A DNA stretch of 45,057 bases. Source: an uncultured Eubacteriales bacterium (GTDB lineage Bacteria; Bacillota; Clostridia; Oscillospirales; Acutalibacteraceae). Positions 34,288 to 43,081 of this stretch are shown here, piece after piece (position 1 is the first letter of the stretch; each line of letters opens with the position of its first letter). Below the pieces are notes generated by a model. The model searched no databases, was not told the origin of the DNA, and was given only the letters and a program-made list of their open reading frames with translations. The position numbers and the translations under genes are program-made. The stretch lies in NCBI GenBank assembly GCA_934489895.1, contig CAKSST010000016.1, positions 1 to 45,057 of the forward strand. Reading direction: 5' to 3'.

Positions 34288-35082
34288 ATGAAAGTAAGTT
34301 ATTATCCCGGATGTACCCTCCGTACCAAAGCAAAAGAACTTGATTTTTATGCACGTAAATGCGCCGAGATTCTTGGTGTTGAGCTTTGCGAGGTTGAAAA
34401 CTGGCAATGCTGCGGCGGCGTTTTTGTTACTGCAAGAGATGAGATTGCTACAAAGCTTTCAAGCGTTCGTACACTGCTTGATGCTAAAAATCATGAGCAG
34501 CCTTTGGTTACGGTATGTTCGGCTTGTCACAACGTTTTAAAACAAACCAATAATGCTATGCAAACCGATGCTGATTTTGCTAAAAAAGTAAATACATACT
34601 TAAAGCAAGATAAAGATTTTATTTGCGAGTATAATGGCGAAACTAATATATATCATTATCTTGAGCTTTTACGTGATGTTGTGGGCTTTGATAAAATTAA
34701 AGAGAAGGTTACAAAACCTTTAACCGGCAAAAAGATTGCTGCATATTATGGCTGTCTTTTACTGCGTCCCGGTAAAGTAATGATGATGGATGATGTTGAA
34801 AATCCGAAGATTCTTGAAGATTTTATTAAGGCTTTGGGCGCTACTCCCGTAATATATCCCCAGCGAAATGAATGCTGCGGCGGTTATGTTGCGTTGGAGG
34901 ATGCCGAGTCAGCTAAAAAGAAAAGCAAAAAGGTAAGCAATAGTGCTGTATCTAACGGTGCAGAGATTATTGTTACTGCTTGTCCGCTTTGCAAATATAA
35001 TCTAACAAAAAACAACAGCCCTGTGCCGGTAATTTACTTTACTGAATTACTGGCGGAGGCTTTGGGTGTTAAGGAGGATTAG
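34288..35082 (+). CDS. hdrB: HdrB-like subunit with two CCG (noncubane Fe-S) domains
   Basis: A 264-residue protein similar to HdrB of heterodisulfide reductase. Two CCG domains carry the ligands of noncubane [4Fe-4S] clusters: YYPGCTLR, WQCCGGV and CSACHN; then YGCLLL, NECCGGY and CPLCKYN. In methanogens this subunit reduces the CoM-S-S-CoB disulfide; the same domain forms the C-terminal half of TfrB, the Fe-S subunit of thiol:fumarate reductase. Clostridia do not have these coenzymes, so here it probably passes electrons within the complex or uses another disulfide. ATG 34288 follows GGAGG; the upstream ATG 34276 overlaps that site. HdrC begins 4 bases later. Confidence 0.88.
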   Translation: MKVSYYPGCTLRTKAKELDFYARKCAEILGVELCEVENWQCCGGVFVTARDEIATKLSSVRTLLDAKNHEQPLVTVCSACHNVLKQTNNAMQTDADFAKKVNTYLKQDKDFICEYNGETNIYHYLELLRDVVGFDKIKEKVTKPLTGKKIAAYYGCLLLRPGKVMMMDDVENPKILEDFIKALGATPVIYPQRNECCGGYVALEDAESAKKKSKKVSNSAVSNGAEIIVTACPLCKYNLTKNNSPVPVIYFTELLAEALGVKED

Positions 35083-35086
35083 TTTT

Positions 35087-35479
35087 ATGTTAAGTAAGCG
35101 TGAAAGACAGAAAGAACAAATTCTCCGTATGAGCGGTGTTAATCCGCTTAAATGTATGCGCTGCGGTAAGTGCTCAGGTACTTGCCCGTCATATGAGGAG
35201 ATGGAATATCATCCGCATCAGTTCGTATATATGGTTGAAAAAGGCGATATAGAGCCGCTTATGAATTCTAAATCAATTTATAAGTGTTTATCTTGTTTTG
35301 CCTGCATTGACCGTTGTCCCAGAGGCGTTGAACCTGCAAAATTGGTTGAAGCAATTCGTCTTACCGTTATACGTGAGAAAGGCGCTAACCATTTGACAGC
35401 AAATGATATTCCAGAGCTTTTAGATGACGATATGCCCCAGCAGGCTATTGTCAGCGCAATGCGTAAATACAGTAAATAA
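35087..35479 (+). CDS. hdrC: HdrC-like iron-sulfur subunit
   Basis: A 130-residue ferredoxin-like protein with two [4Fe-4S] sites, CMRCGKCSGTCP and CLSCFACIDRCPRG, in a mainly helical frame. In Hdr complexes HdrC links HdrA to HdrB. ATG 35087 lies after AAGGAGG at 35070-35076; a longer in-frame start at 35066 overlaps this site. It sits in the order B-C-A, directly between hdrB and hdrA, so one complex is likely. Confidence 0.9.
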   Translation: MLSKRERQKEQILRMSGVNPLKCMRCGKCSGTCPSYEEMEYHPHQFVYMVEKGDIEPLMNSKSIYKCLSCFACIDRCPRGVEPAKLVEAIRLTVIREKGANHLTANDIPELLDDDMPQQAIVSAMRKYSK

Positions 35480-35496
35480 GAAAGGGGAAACAACTA

Positions 35497-37491
35497 ATGC
35501 AAAGAATTGGTGTATTTGTTTGTCATTGCGGCACAAATATTGCAGGCACAGTTGATGTTAAAGCTGTTGCCGAAGCTTTAAAATCTGAACCGGGTGTTGT
35601 TTTCTCAACTGATTATCAGTATATGTGCTCTCAGGCCGGCCAGGACATTATAATAAAAGCTGTTGCTGAGCACAGGCTCACAGGCATTGTTGTATGTTCC
35701 TGCTCGCCCCGTATGCACGAAGCAACTTTCCGTAAAACTGCAGCAGCCGCCGGCATTAATCCCTTTATGGTTGAAATTGCAAATATCCGTGAACAATGCT
35801 CCTGGGTACATAAAGATATGCCTATAGGTACAGAAAAAGCTGTTATTCTTGGCAAAGCTGCAATTGCAAAGGTTAACCTTAACGCACCACTTACTCCCGG
35901 TGAGAGCCCTGTTACAAAGCGCGCTCTTGTAATCGGCGGCGGTATTGCAGGAATACAGACTGCCTTGGATATTGCGGATGCCGGCTTTGAGGTTGACATT
36001 GTTGAAACAAAACCCACTATTGGCGGCAAAATGTCACAGCTTGATAAAACCTTCCCGACGTTAGACTGTGCTGCTTGTATTCTTACACCTAAAATGGTTG
36101 ATGTTGCACAGAATGAAAAAATACGCATTTTTTCTTACTCTGAGGTAACAAATGTTGGTGGCTTTGTTGGTAATTTTGATGTTACTATTAAGCGTAAGGC
36201 AAGATATGTTAAAGAAGACCTTTGCACAGGCTGCGGTCTTTGTACAGAAAAATGTCCTCAGAAAAAAGTGCCCAATGAATTCAATATGGGCATGGACAAC
36301 CGTCGTGCAATTTATATTCCTTTTGCACAAGCGGTTCCCAAGGTTGCAACCATTGATGCCGATTACTGCACAATGCTTAAAACAGGCAAGTGCGGCGTTT
36401 GCTCAAAAGTATGTACAGCCGGTGCAATTGACTATCAGGCAAAGGACGAGTTTATTGAGGAAAAATACGGTGCAATTGTTGTTGCAACCGGATTTAACCC
36501 AATTTCAATGGAAAAATTTGATGAGTTTGCTTACTCACAGTCAAAGGATGTTATTACTTCCTTAGAGCTTGAGCGTCTTATGAACGCTGCAGGTCCTACA
36601 GGCGGTACCTTGCTCCGTCCTTCCGATAATGAGCATCCGCACACAATTGTCTTTGTTCAGTGCGTTGGCTCACGCTGTGAGGCTTGTGCTCAGAAGGGTA
36701 AAGAGTATTGCTCAAAAATTTGTTGTATGTATACTGCAAAGCACGCAATGCTTATCCGTGATAAATATCCCGATACCGATGTATATGTATTCTATATTGA
36801 TGTGCGTACACCCGGCAAGAACTTTGATGAGTTCTATCGACGTGCGGTTGAGGAATACGGCGTGCATTACATAAAAGGTATGGTAGGTAAAGTTTCTCCC
36901 GAAGGCAATAAGCTTAAGGTTCAGGCGTCAGACCTTATTGATGGCAAGCAGCTTCATATTGATGCTGACTTAGTTGTTCTGGCTGCCGCTATTGAGCCTG
37001 ATAAATCTGCAAGACCGCTTGCAACAATGCTTACTGCAAGTATGGATACAAATGATTTCTTTACAGAAGCACATCCCAAGCTTCGTCCTGTTGAAAGTCC
37101 TACAGCAGGTGTTTTCCTTTCAGGAGCTTGTCAAGGTCCAAAGGATATTCCTGAAACTGTTTCTCAGGCAGGTGCTGCAGCATCAAAGGTTATTGCGCTG
37201 CTTTGCAAGGATAAGCTTACAGGTAACCCTTGTATTGCTCATTCTGATGAGATGATGTGTAACGGCTGTTCAACCTGTGAAAAGGTATGTCCCTACGGCG
37301 CTATTACTTATCAGGATAAAGAGTTCAGAATGCCTGACCGAACAACTAAAATTCGCAGAATTGCTGTTGTTAATGAGGCTATTTGTCAGGGATGTGGCGC
37401 TTGTACAGTTGCATGTATGTCCGGTGCTATGGATTTACGTGGATTTACAAGCAAGCAAATTATGGCGGAGGTTGACGCAATATGCAAGTAA
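35497..37491 (+). CDS. hdrA: HdrA-like flavoprotein, electron-bifurcating type candidate
   Basis: A 664-residue full-length HdrA. In order: an N-terminal Cys domain (VFVCHCGTNIAG, YMCSQAGQ, CSCSPRMHE); the FAD domain (VIGGGIAGIQTALDIADAG, then GGKMSQLDKTFPTLDCAAC with a Cys ligand); an inserted ferredoxin domain (CTGCGLCTEKCP, CGVCSKVCTAGAI); and a C-terminal ferredoxin with CNGCSTCEKVCPYGAI and CQGCGACTVACMSGAM. The FAD of HdrA is the bifurcating centre in the MvhADG-HdrABC complex. All cluster ligands seem present. It gives the complex a possible low-potential (ferredoxin) and high-potential (HdrB or fumarate) branch. The stop overlaps the next ATG by 10 bases. Confidence 0.93.
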   Translation: MQRIGVFVCHCGTNIAGTVDVKAVAEALKSEPGVVFSTDYQYMCSQAGQDIIIKAVAEHRLTGIVVCSCSPRMHEATFRKTAAAAGINPFMVEIANIREQCSWVHKDMPIGTEKAVILGKAAIAKVNLNAPLTPGESPVTKRALVIGGGIAGIQTALDIADAGFEVDIVETKPTIGGKMSQLDKTFPTLDCAACILTPKMVDVAQNEKIRIFSYSEVTNVGGFVGNFDVTIKRKARYVKEDLCTGCGLCTEKCPQKKVPNEFNMGMDNRRAIYIPFAQAVPKVATIDADYCTMLKTGKCGVCSKVCTAGAIDYQAKDEFIEEKYGAIVVATGFNPISMEKFDEFAYSQSKDVITSLELERLMNAAGPTGGTLLRPSDNEHPHTIVFVQCVGSRCEACAQKGKEYCSKICCMYTAKHAMLIRDKYPDTDVYVFYIDVRTPGKNFDEFYRRAVEEYGVHYIKGMVGKVSPEGNKLKVQASDLIDGKQLHIDADLVVLAAAIEPDKSARPLATMLTASMDTNDFFTEAHPKLRPVESPTAGVFLSGACQGPKDIPETVSQAGAAASKVIALLCKDKLTGNPCIAHSDEMMCNGCSTCEKVCPYGAITYQDKEFRMPDRTTKIRRIAVVNEAICQGCGACTVACMSGAMDLRGFTSKQIMAEVDAICK

Positions 37492-37916
37492 ATGAATATA
37501 AGCCGCTTATTGTGGCATTCTGCTGTAACTGGTGCTCCTATGCGGGTGCTGACCTTGCAGGAAATAACAGACTTGCTTATCCTGCAGATGTTAAAATTAT
37601 AAGAGTACCCTGCTCTTGCAGGGTTAATCCCATGTTTATTTTACGTGCATTCCAGCGTGGTGCTGATGGTGTTATCCTTTGCGGCTGCCATCCTGGTGAC
37701 TGCCACTATACATCGGGTAATTACTATACCCGCCGCCGTATGGCACTGCTTTTCTCAATGCTTGATTATCTTGGTATTGAACGTGAGCGTACCCGTGTTG
37801 AATGGGTAAGTGCTGCTGAGGGCGCAAAGTTTGCTGCAACAATGAACGATTTTGCCAATACTGTTGCTGCTTTGGGTGAAAATAAGAGATTGGAGGACTT
37901 GAGATGCAAAAAATAA
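37482..37916 (+). CDS. flxD: FlxD/MvhD-like [2Fe-2S] electron-transfer subunit
   Basis: A 144-residue protein of the MvhD family. The conserved Cys are in FCCNWCSYAGAD, VPCSCRVNP and LCGCHPGDCHY, and the tail has RVEWVSAAEGAKFA. In methanogens MvhD joins the hydrogenase to HdrA; in sulfate reducers FlxD joins HdrA to the FlxA NADH subunit. GGAGG lies before ATG 37482, inside the end of hdrA, so the two are coupled. No hydrogenase MvhAG is near; the flxA-like gene downstream argues for NADH as donor. Confidence 0.92.
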   Translation: MQVNEYKPLIVAFCCNWCSYAGADLAGNNRLAYPADVKIIRVPCSCRVNPMFILRAFQRGADGVILCGCHPGDCHYTSGNYYTRRRMALLFSMLDYLGIERERTRVEWVSAAEGAKFAATMNDFANTVAALGENKRLEDLRCKK

Positions 37917-38896
37917 AAAGAGAAGTTCTCATATCTAAGGCCGTCCAGTTGCTTGATAACGGTACTGTTGACCGAGTTCTCGGCTGGAAAACAGGTGAAT
38001 TTGATTACGATATCACTCCTTATGTTTTCAATACGAAGGAAGAGCTTGAAAACAGCTTTGTCTGGAATGATTTTTGCGGCGCAAACTTTTCTAAATATCT
38101 TATTAAAGAAACTGCAAAAAGTGAAAACAAGGTACTTGTTTTTTTAAAGCCCTGTGATACATACAGCTTTAATCAGCTGCTTACTGAACATAGATTTGAC
38201 CGCGAAAAAGTATATGTTGTAGGCATCAATTGTGATGGTATGCTTGATGTTTCAAAAATCAAGGCTGACTATGAAGGCATTTCCGCAATAGCTGTTGACG
38301 GAGACTGTGTTATTGTTGATACACTTTATGACGGAAGGATTACATTTAGCAGGGAAGATGTTCTTGCAGAGCGTTGCGTAAACTGCAAATCTAAGAAGTG
38401 TGTTGCTTATGATGAACTTTTAGGTGAAGACGGTGAGGTTTTAAACAGCGCACGCTTTGATGAGGTTGAAGCATTAGAAAAAATGACTGCTGATGAGCGC
38501 TTTGCATTCTGGCAGAATGAGCTTTCACGTTGTATTCGCTGCAATGCCTGCCGTGACGTTTGTCCTGCTTGCTCTTGTGAAAAGTGTGTATTTGATAACC
38601 CCAACTCCGGTGTTGAAAATAAGGCTGCTGCAAACTCTTTTGAGGAAAAAATGTTTCACATCATCCGCGCTTTCCACGTAGTTGGCCGCTGTACTGACTG
38701 CGGTGAATGCTCCCGTGTTTGTCCACAGCATATTCCTTTGCACTTACTTAACCGTAAGTTTATAAAGGACATTAACGGTTTCTACGGTGATTATCAAGCA
38801 GGCGCTGAGGTTGGAAGCAGAGCTCCTATTGTCAATTACTCAACAGATGATATTGAGCCTTGCGATGCTGTAGAAAGAGGTGAGGCAGATGCGTAA
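37904..38896 (+). CDS. Flx-type 4Fe-4S protein with FrhB-like N-terminus
   Basis: A 330-residue protein. The N-terminal two thirds resemble the F420-hydrogenase beta family and related Fe-S flavoproteins, with VFLKPCDTYSFNQLL, GINCDGM and ERCVNCKSKKC. The C-terminal part has two [4Fe-4S] sites, CIRCNACRDVCPACSC and CTDCGECSRVCPQ. In Flx-Hdr clusters of anaerobes two such Fe-S proteins (FlxB and FlxC) stand between FlxA and FlxD; which one this is I cannot tell. GGAGG precedes the ATG, which lies 13 bases inside the end of flxD. Confidence 0.82.
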   Translation: MQKIKREVLISKAVQLLDNGTVDRVLGWKTGEFDYDITPYVFNTKEELENSFVWNDFCGANFSKYLIKETAKSENKVLVFLKPCDTYSFNQLLTEHRFDREKVYVVGINCDGMLDVSKIKADYEGISAIAVDGDCVIVDTLYDGRITFSREDVLAERCVNCKSKKCVAYDELLGEDGEVLNSARFDEVEALEKMTADERFAFWQNELSRCIRCNACRDVCPACSCEKCVFDNPNSGVENKAAANSFEEKMFHIIRAFHVVGRCTDCGECSRVCPQHIPLHLLNRKFIKDINGFYGDYQAGAEVGSRAPIVNYSTDDIEPCDAVERGEADA

Positions 38897-39908
38897 AATA
38901 TCCCTTGATAAACTCAATTTATTATTTGCCCGCATTGCTGAAAACAATACTTTGTATTTGCCTGTTGATACAAAAGCCGGCGCAAAGTTTGAAAAATGGG
39001 CTGAGGGGACAAATCTTTCTGAAGCTTTAAATACTGTAAGAAGCCCAAAGGATTTCTTTTTTCCTCAAACCGAAAGTCTTGTTGATTTTAAAGTTGAAGG
39101 GAAAAATATTGAAGTTGTTGATATTCGCAGTGAATGTGAGGATTTTGTTGTTTTTGGTGTGCGTGCCTGCGATGTTAAGAGTTTTGAGGTCCTTGATCGT
39201 GTATTTCTTGCAGAGCCCGTTGATACTTACTACAAAAATCGCCGTGAGCACGGCGTTATAATGTCACTTGCTTGCAATAAACCTATTGAAACCTGCTTCT
39301 GCGGAACCTTTGGCATTGACGCTTCAATGCCCGAAGGTGACATTGTATGCCATAAAACAGAGGATACTTTATTTATGGATGCAAAAACAGAAAAAGGAGA
39401 AAAGCTTCTTGCAGCTTTAGAGGATATAACTGAAGCTGCCGTCGCAAAAGAAATTGATGCACAGGTTGCATTAATTAAAGAACGTCTTGAAAAATTGCCC
39501 CTTGCCGATCTAACTGTTGATGCGTTTGGTGCGGGGAAAACCGACGAGTTTTTTGATGTGCCTGAGTGGCTGGAACTTTCACAGTCTTGTCTTGGATGCG
39601 GCACTTGTACTTTTGTTTGCCCCACTTGTCAGTGCTATGATATTAAGGACTTTAACACTGGCAATGGCGTAAAACGTTTCAGATGCTGGGATTCTTGCAT
39701 GTATTCAGATTTTACAAGAATGGCACACGGCAACAACCGTCTTACTCAAAAAGAGCGTTTTCGTCAGCGTTTTATGCACAAGCTTGTCTATTACCCCACT
39801 AACAACGACGGTTTGTTTTCTTGTGTAGGCTGCGGCAGATGTGTTTCAAAGTGTCCAATTCAGATGAATATTGTTAAAGTTATTAAAACGTTAGGAGGGG
39901 AAAAATAA
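38889..39908 (+). CDS. Flx-type 4Fe-4S protein, AsrA/hydrogenase-beta-like
   Basis: A 339-residue protein similar to subunit A of anaerobic sulfite reductase and the beta subunit of sulfhydrogenases. It has VFGVRACDVKSFEVLDRVF, CNKPIETCFCGTFG, and two ferredoxin sites, CLGCGTCTFVCPTCQCYD and CVGCGRCVSKCPIQM, with a CWDSCM segment between. In those enzymes this subunit passes electrons between the flavin subunit and the partner complex. ATG 38889 is chosen behind AGAGGTGAGG; the in-frame GTG 38880 lies inside this site. It overlaps the upstream stop by 8 bases and the downstream ATG by one base (TAATG), so the set is tightly coupled. Confidence 0.85.
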   Translation: MRKISLDKLNLLFARIAENNTLYLPVDTKAGAKFEKWAEGTNLSEALNTVRSPKDFFFPQTESLVDFKVEGKNIEVVDIRSECEDFVVFGVRACDVKSFEVLDRVFLAEPVDTYYKNRREHGVIMSLACNKPIETCFCGTFGIDASMPEGDIVCHKTEDTLFMDAKTEKGEKLLAALEDITEAAVAKEIDAQVALIKERLEKLPLADLTVDAFGAGKTDEFFDVPEWLELSQSCLGCGTCTFVCPTCQCYDIKDFNTGNGVKRFRCWDSCMYSDFTRMAHGNNRLTQKERFRQRFMHKLVYYPTNNDGLFSCVGCGRCVSKCPIQMNIVKVIKTLGGEK

Positions 39909-40741
39909 TGTTAGATATTAAAGAACCTCTTATTCCTAAAGTGGGCGTTGTTACAGATATACGTATTGATACTCCCGACGTTAAAACCTTCCGTGTTGTA
40001 ACTCAAGACGGGAAAAAAGCTTTTGAGCATATGCCCGGACAGTGCGCAATGCTTTCTATTCCAGGTGTTGGTGAAGCAATGTTTTCTATTACATCTTCTC
40101 CGACAAACACTGATTTTATGGAATTTTCTATAAAGAAGTGCGGTTGCGTAACTGAATGGCTTCACTCTATGGAGGTTGGTCAGCAGATAACAATCCGCGG
40201 ACCTTACGGCAATGCATTCCCCGTTGATACAGAATTTGTTGGCAAGGATATGTTGTTTATTGCAGGCGGTATCGGTCTTGCACCGCTTCGCTCTGTAATA
40301 AACTATTGCCGTCATTATCGTGATCGCTACGGTAAGATTGATATAGTTTACGGCTCCCGTAGTATGGAGGACCTTGTTGACTATAAGGAAATTATTGAAG
40401 AATGGTCAAATGATACTGGTGTTAACATTCACCTTACCATCGACCGTGAACAGCCTGAATGGGACGGCCACGTAGGCTTCGTTCCTAGCTATGTTAAAGA
40501 GCTTGGCTTCTCAACAGACAAAACTGCAATCCTTTGCGGTCCGCCTATAATGATTAAATTTACTTTGGCAGGCCTGCAGGAGCTTGGCTTTGATAAAACT
40601 CAGGTTTATACCACTTTGGAGCTCAGAATGAAGTGCGGCATCGGTAAATGCGGCAGATGCAACGTTGGTTCAAAATATGTTTGCAAGGACGGCCCCGTTT
40701 TCCGTTGTGATGAAATAGATGAGCTTCCGGATGAATATTAA
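39908..40741 (+). CDS. flxA: FlxA-like FAD/NAD(P)-binding oxidoreductase
   Basis: A 277-residue member of the ferredoxin-NADP reductase superfamily. FAD site: PGQCAMLSIPGVGEAMFSITS; nucleotide site: FIAGGIGLAPLRSVI and ILCGPPIMIKFTL. Near the end MKCGIGKCGRCNVG with a further Cys (YVCKDGP) gives a [2Fe-2S] site as in PyrK and hydrogenase gamma subunits. It should take electrons from NADH (or NADPH) and pass them to the two Fe-S proteins, FlxD and HdrA. Its position between the Hdr-Flx genes and the fumarate reductase genes makes it the probable entry point for NADH. AGGAGGGG lies before the ATG. Confidence 0.9.
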   Translation: MLDIKEPLIPKVGVVTDIRIDTPDVKTFRVVTQDGKKAFEHMPGQCAMLSIPGVGEAMFSITSSPTNTDFMEFSIKKCGCVTEWLHSMEVGQQITIRGPYGNAFPVDTEFVGKDMLFIAGGIGLAPLRSVINYCRHYRDRYGKIDIVYGSRSMEDLVDYKEIIEEWSNDTGVNIHLTIDREQPEWDGHVGFVPSYVKELGFSTDKTAILCGPPIMIKFTLAGLQELGFDKTQVYTTLELRMKCGIGKCGRCNVGSKYVCKDGPVFRCDEIDELPDEY

Positions 40742-40758
40742 TAAGGAGAATTGTTAAT

Positions 40759-41433
40759 ATGGAAAACATGATAAATATTTTCCTGTTTGGTAAACAGTAC
40801 ACAGTTCCTGATAATCTCACTATTATGCGTGCAATGGAGTACGCAGGTTATCAGCTTGTTCGCGGTTGCGGTTGCCGTAACGGTTTTTGCGGTGCTTGCG
40901 CAACAATTTATCGTATTAAAGGTGATACTGAGTTAAAATCATGCCTTGCTTGTCAGACTAAGGTTGAAAACAACATGTACATTGCTACATTGCCTTTCTT
41001 TCCGCTGGTTAAGCAGGTATATGATATTGAAAAAATATCTGTTAACGAGCAGATTATGATGCAGCTTTATCCCGAGATTTATGCTTGTGTTGGTTGCAAC
41101 GCTTGCACCAAAAGCTGTACTCAAAGCCTTAATGTTATGCAGTATATCGCTTATGCACAGCGCGGTGAATTCGAAAAATGCGCAGAAGAGTCTTTTGACT
41201 GTGTAATGTGCGGTGTATGTTCATCGCGTTGCCCTGCAGGAATTTCACATCCTCAGGTTGCAATGCTTGCAAGACGTATTAACGGTAAATACTTGGCTCC
41301 AAAATCTGAGCATCTCGCAAATCGCGTTAAAGAAATCAATGACGGTACTTTTAAAGAGTTGATTGAAGCTTTAATGCAGAAACCCATTGATGAAATTAAA
41401 GAGCTCTATAACAATAGAGAAATTGAGAAATAA
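40759..41433 (+). CDS. frdB: fumarate reductase/TfrB-like iron-sulfur subunit, [2Fe-2S] plus two [4Fe-4S]
   Basis: A 224-residue subunit. The N-terminal plant-type ferredoxin domain has GCGCRNGFCGAC and a last Cys in KSCLACQ; the C-terminal domain has CVGCNACTKSCTQ and CVMCGVCSSRCPAG, two full CX2CX2CX3C sites. Classical FrdB has one [2Fe-2S], one [4Fe-4S] and one [3Fe-4S] that meets the quinone; the ligand set here points to two [4Fe-4S] and no quinone function. This is the pattern of the first half of TfrB, whose second half corresponds to the separate hdrB above. No membrane anchor gene follows. ATG after AAGGAG; the flavoprotein gene starts 17 bases downstream. Confidence 0.85.
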   Translation: MENMINIFLFGKQYTVPDNLTIMRAMEYAGYQLVRGCGCRNGFCGACATIYRIKGDTELKSCLACQTKVENNMYIATLPFFPLVKQVYDIEKISVNEQIMMQLYPEIYACVGCNACTKSCTQSLNVMQYIAYAQRGEFEKCAEESFDCVMCGVCSSRCPAGISHPQVAMLARRINGKYLAPKSEHLANRVKEINDGTFKELIEALMQKPIDEIKELYNNREIEK

Positions 41434-41450
41434 GGGGAGGGTTTTAAGTT

Positions 41451-43058
41451 ATGTATTCAAAAGAATTTCAAGAATCTTTAAAAGCAGTTGAAGCTGCAAG
41501 AATAGAAAACATCGCTTACGAGCCTGCCCGTATGACAGCTCAGCAAAAAGAAGAATTGCTTGCCGAGTACCATCCTGACTATAAAAAGAGTGAATTTTCT
41601 ACTCTGAAAATTGGTCCTAATAAGGGTGATAAGGTCCCTCACGAGCTTTGCGAAATTCTGCAAGCAAAAAGTCGAATTAAAGCAGAAGACATTGATCTTG
41701 ATAATATCAAATACGATGTTGATGTGCTTGTTATCGGCGGTGGCGGCGCAGGTGCTTCTGCTGCAATTGAAGCAGACAACGCCGGCGCAAAAACAATGAT
41801 TGTTACAAAGCTTCGTATAGGTGATGCCAACACAATGATGGCGGAAGGCGGTATTCAGGCTGCTGATAAGGAAAATGACTCTCCCGCTATCCACTTTGTT
41901 GATGCTTTCGGCGGCGGTCACTATGCTGCAAAGCGTGAACTTCTTGCAAAATTGGTTTGTGACGCTCCCGATGCTATTCAGTGGCTTAATGAGCTCGGAG
42001 TTGAGTTTGATAAGGCTGAAGACGGTACAATGATTACAACACACGGCGGCGGCACATCACGCAAACGTATGCATGCTGCAAAGGACTATTCCGGTGCAGA
42101 AATTATGCGTACATTACGTGACGAAGTATTAAACCGCGGAATTCCTGTTGTTGATTTTACAGCAGCAATTGAGCTTATTTTGGATGTAAACGGTAAAGCT
42201 GCAGGTGCTGTTTTGATGAATATGGAAACCAAAGAGCTTATGGTTGCACGCGCAAAAACTGTTGTTATTGCAACAGGCGGTGCGGGCCGTATGCACTATC
42301 AGGGCTTCCCGACATCAAACCATTACGGCGCTACTGCTGACGGTCTTGTACTTGGTTATCGTGTAGGCGCTAAGCTGCTTTATGCTGAAACTTTACAGTA
42401 TCATCCCACAGGCGCTGCTTATCCCCAGCAGATTTTCGGTGCACTTGTTACTGAAAAGGTGCGTTCACTTGGTGCAAAGCTTGTTAACCGTGACGGTAAA
42501 GTATTTATGCATCCTCTTGAGACGCGTGACGTTGCTGCAGCTTCTATTATCAGAGAGTGTTCTTCTCATAAAGAGGGCGTTGATACTGGCTCAGGCGATG
42601 CTGTATGGCTTGATACTCCTATGATTGAAGCTATCGGCGGTGAAGGTACTATTGAAAAACGCATTCCCGCTATGATGCGTATGTTTGCAAGCTACGGTAT
42701 TGATATTCGTAAAGAACCTATTCTTGTATATCCCACACTGCATTATCAGAACGGCGGTCTGGATATTAATGTTAACGGTATGACCACTAATGTTGAAAAC
42801 TTGTTTGTTGCAGGTGAAGCTGTTGGCGGTATTCACGGACGTAACAGACTTATGGGTAACTCATTATTGGATATAATAGTATTTGGACGTAATGCAGGTA
42901 AAAATGCTTCTGCTACTGCAAAGGATGTGAAGTTAGGCAAGCTCACACTTGACCACATTGCAAAGTTTGATAAAGAGTGCGAAGCTGCAGGTATTGAAAC
43001 AGATGTTGTTTCTCCCAAACTTTTACCTGACTATACCGGCAAAAAGACCGGCATCTGA
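41451..43058 (+). CDS. frdA: fumarate reductase flavoprotein subunit
   Basis: A 535-residue FAD enzyme of the FrdA/SdhA/TfrA family. FAD site: VLVIGGGGAGASAAIEADNAG; MMAEGGIQAA corresponds to the FrdA loop near the flavin; THGGGTSRKRMHAAKD; the active-site stretch ETRDVAAASI; PTLHYQNGGLDIN (His-x-GG region), and GEAVGGIHGRNRLMGNSLLDIIVFGR, the strongest family signature. It should reduce fumarate to succinate. There is no signal peptide or Tat motif, so it is cytoplasmic. An N-terminal extension of about 80 residues precedes the FAD domain, longer than in E. coli FrdA, and may dock the Fe-S or Hdr partner. AGGGGAGGG precedes the ATG. Confidence 0.9.
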   Translation: MYSKEFQESLKAVEAARIENIAYEPARMTAQQKEELLAEYHPDYKKSEFSTLKIGPNKGDKVPHELCEILQAKSRIKAEDIDLDNIKYDVDVLVIGGGGAGASAAIEADNAGAKTMIVTKLRIGDANTMMAEGGIQAADKENDSPAIHFVDAFGGGHYAAKRELLAKLVCDAPDAIQWLNELGVEFDKAEDGTMITTHGGGTSRKRMHAAKDYSGAEIMRTLRDEVLNRGIPVVDFTAAIELILDVNGKAAGAVLMNMETKELMVARAKTVVIATGGAGRMHYQGFPTSNHYGATADGLVLGYRVGAKLLYAETLQYHPTGAAYPQQIFGALVTEKVRSLGAKLVNRDGKVFMHPLETRDVAAASIIRECSSHKEGVDTGSGDAVWLDTPMIEAIGGEGTIEKRIPAMMRMFASYGIDIRKEPILVYPTLHYQNGGLDINVNGMTTNVENLFVAGEAVGGIHGRNRLMGNSLLDIIVFGRNAGKNASATAKDVKLGKLTLDHIAKFDKECEAAGIETDVVSPKLLPDYTGKKTGI

Positions 43059-43081
43059 TTTTTGAAGGGAGCAATTGGTTT

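Noticed and set aside
37904..39908. Assignment of the two Fe-S proteins as sulfite reductase subunits AsrA/AsrB
   Set aside because: No siroheme subunit AsrC is present, and the neighbours are HdrA, FlxD and FlxA, so Flx-type electron carriers fit better.
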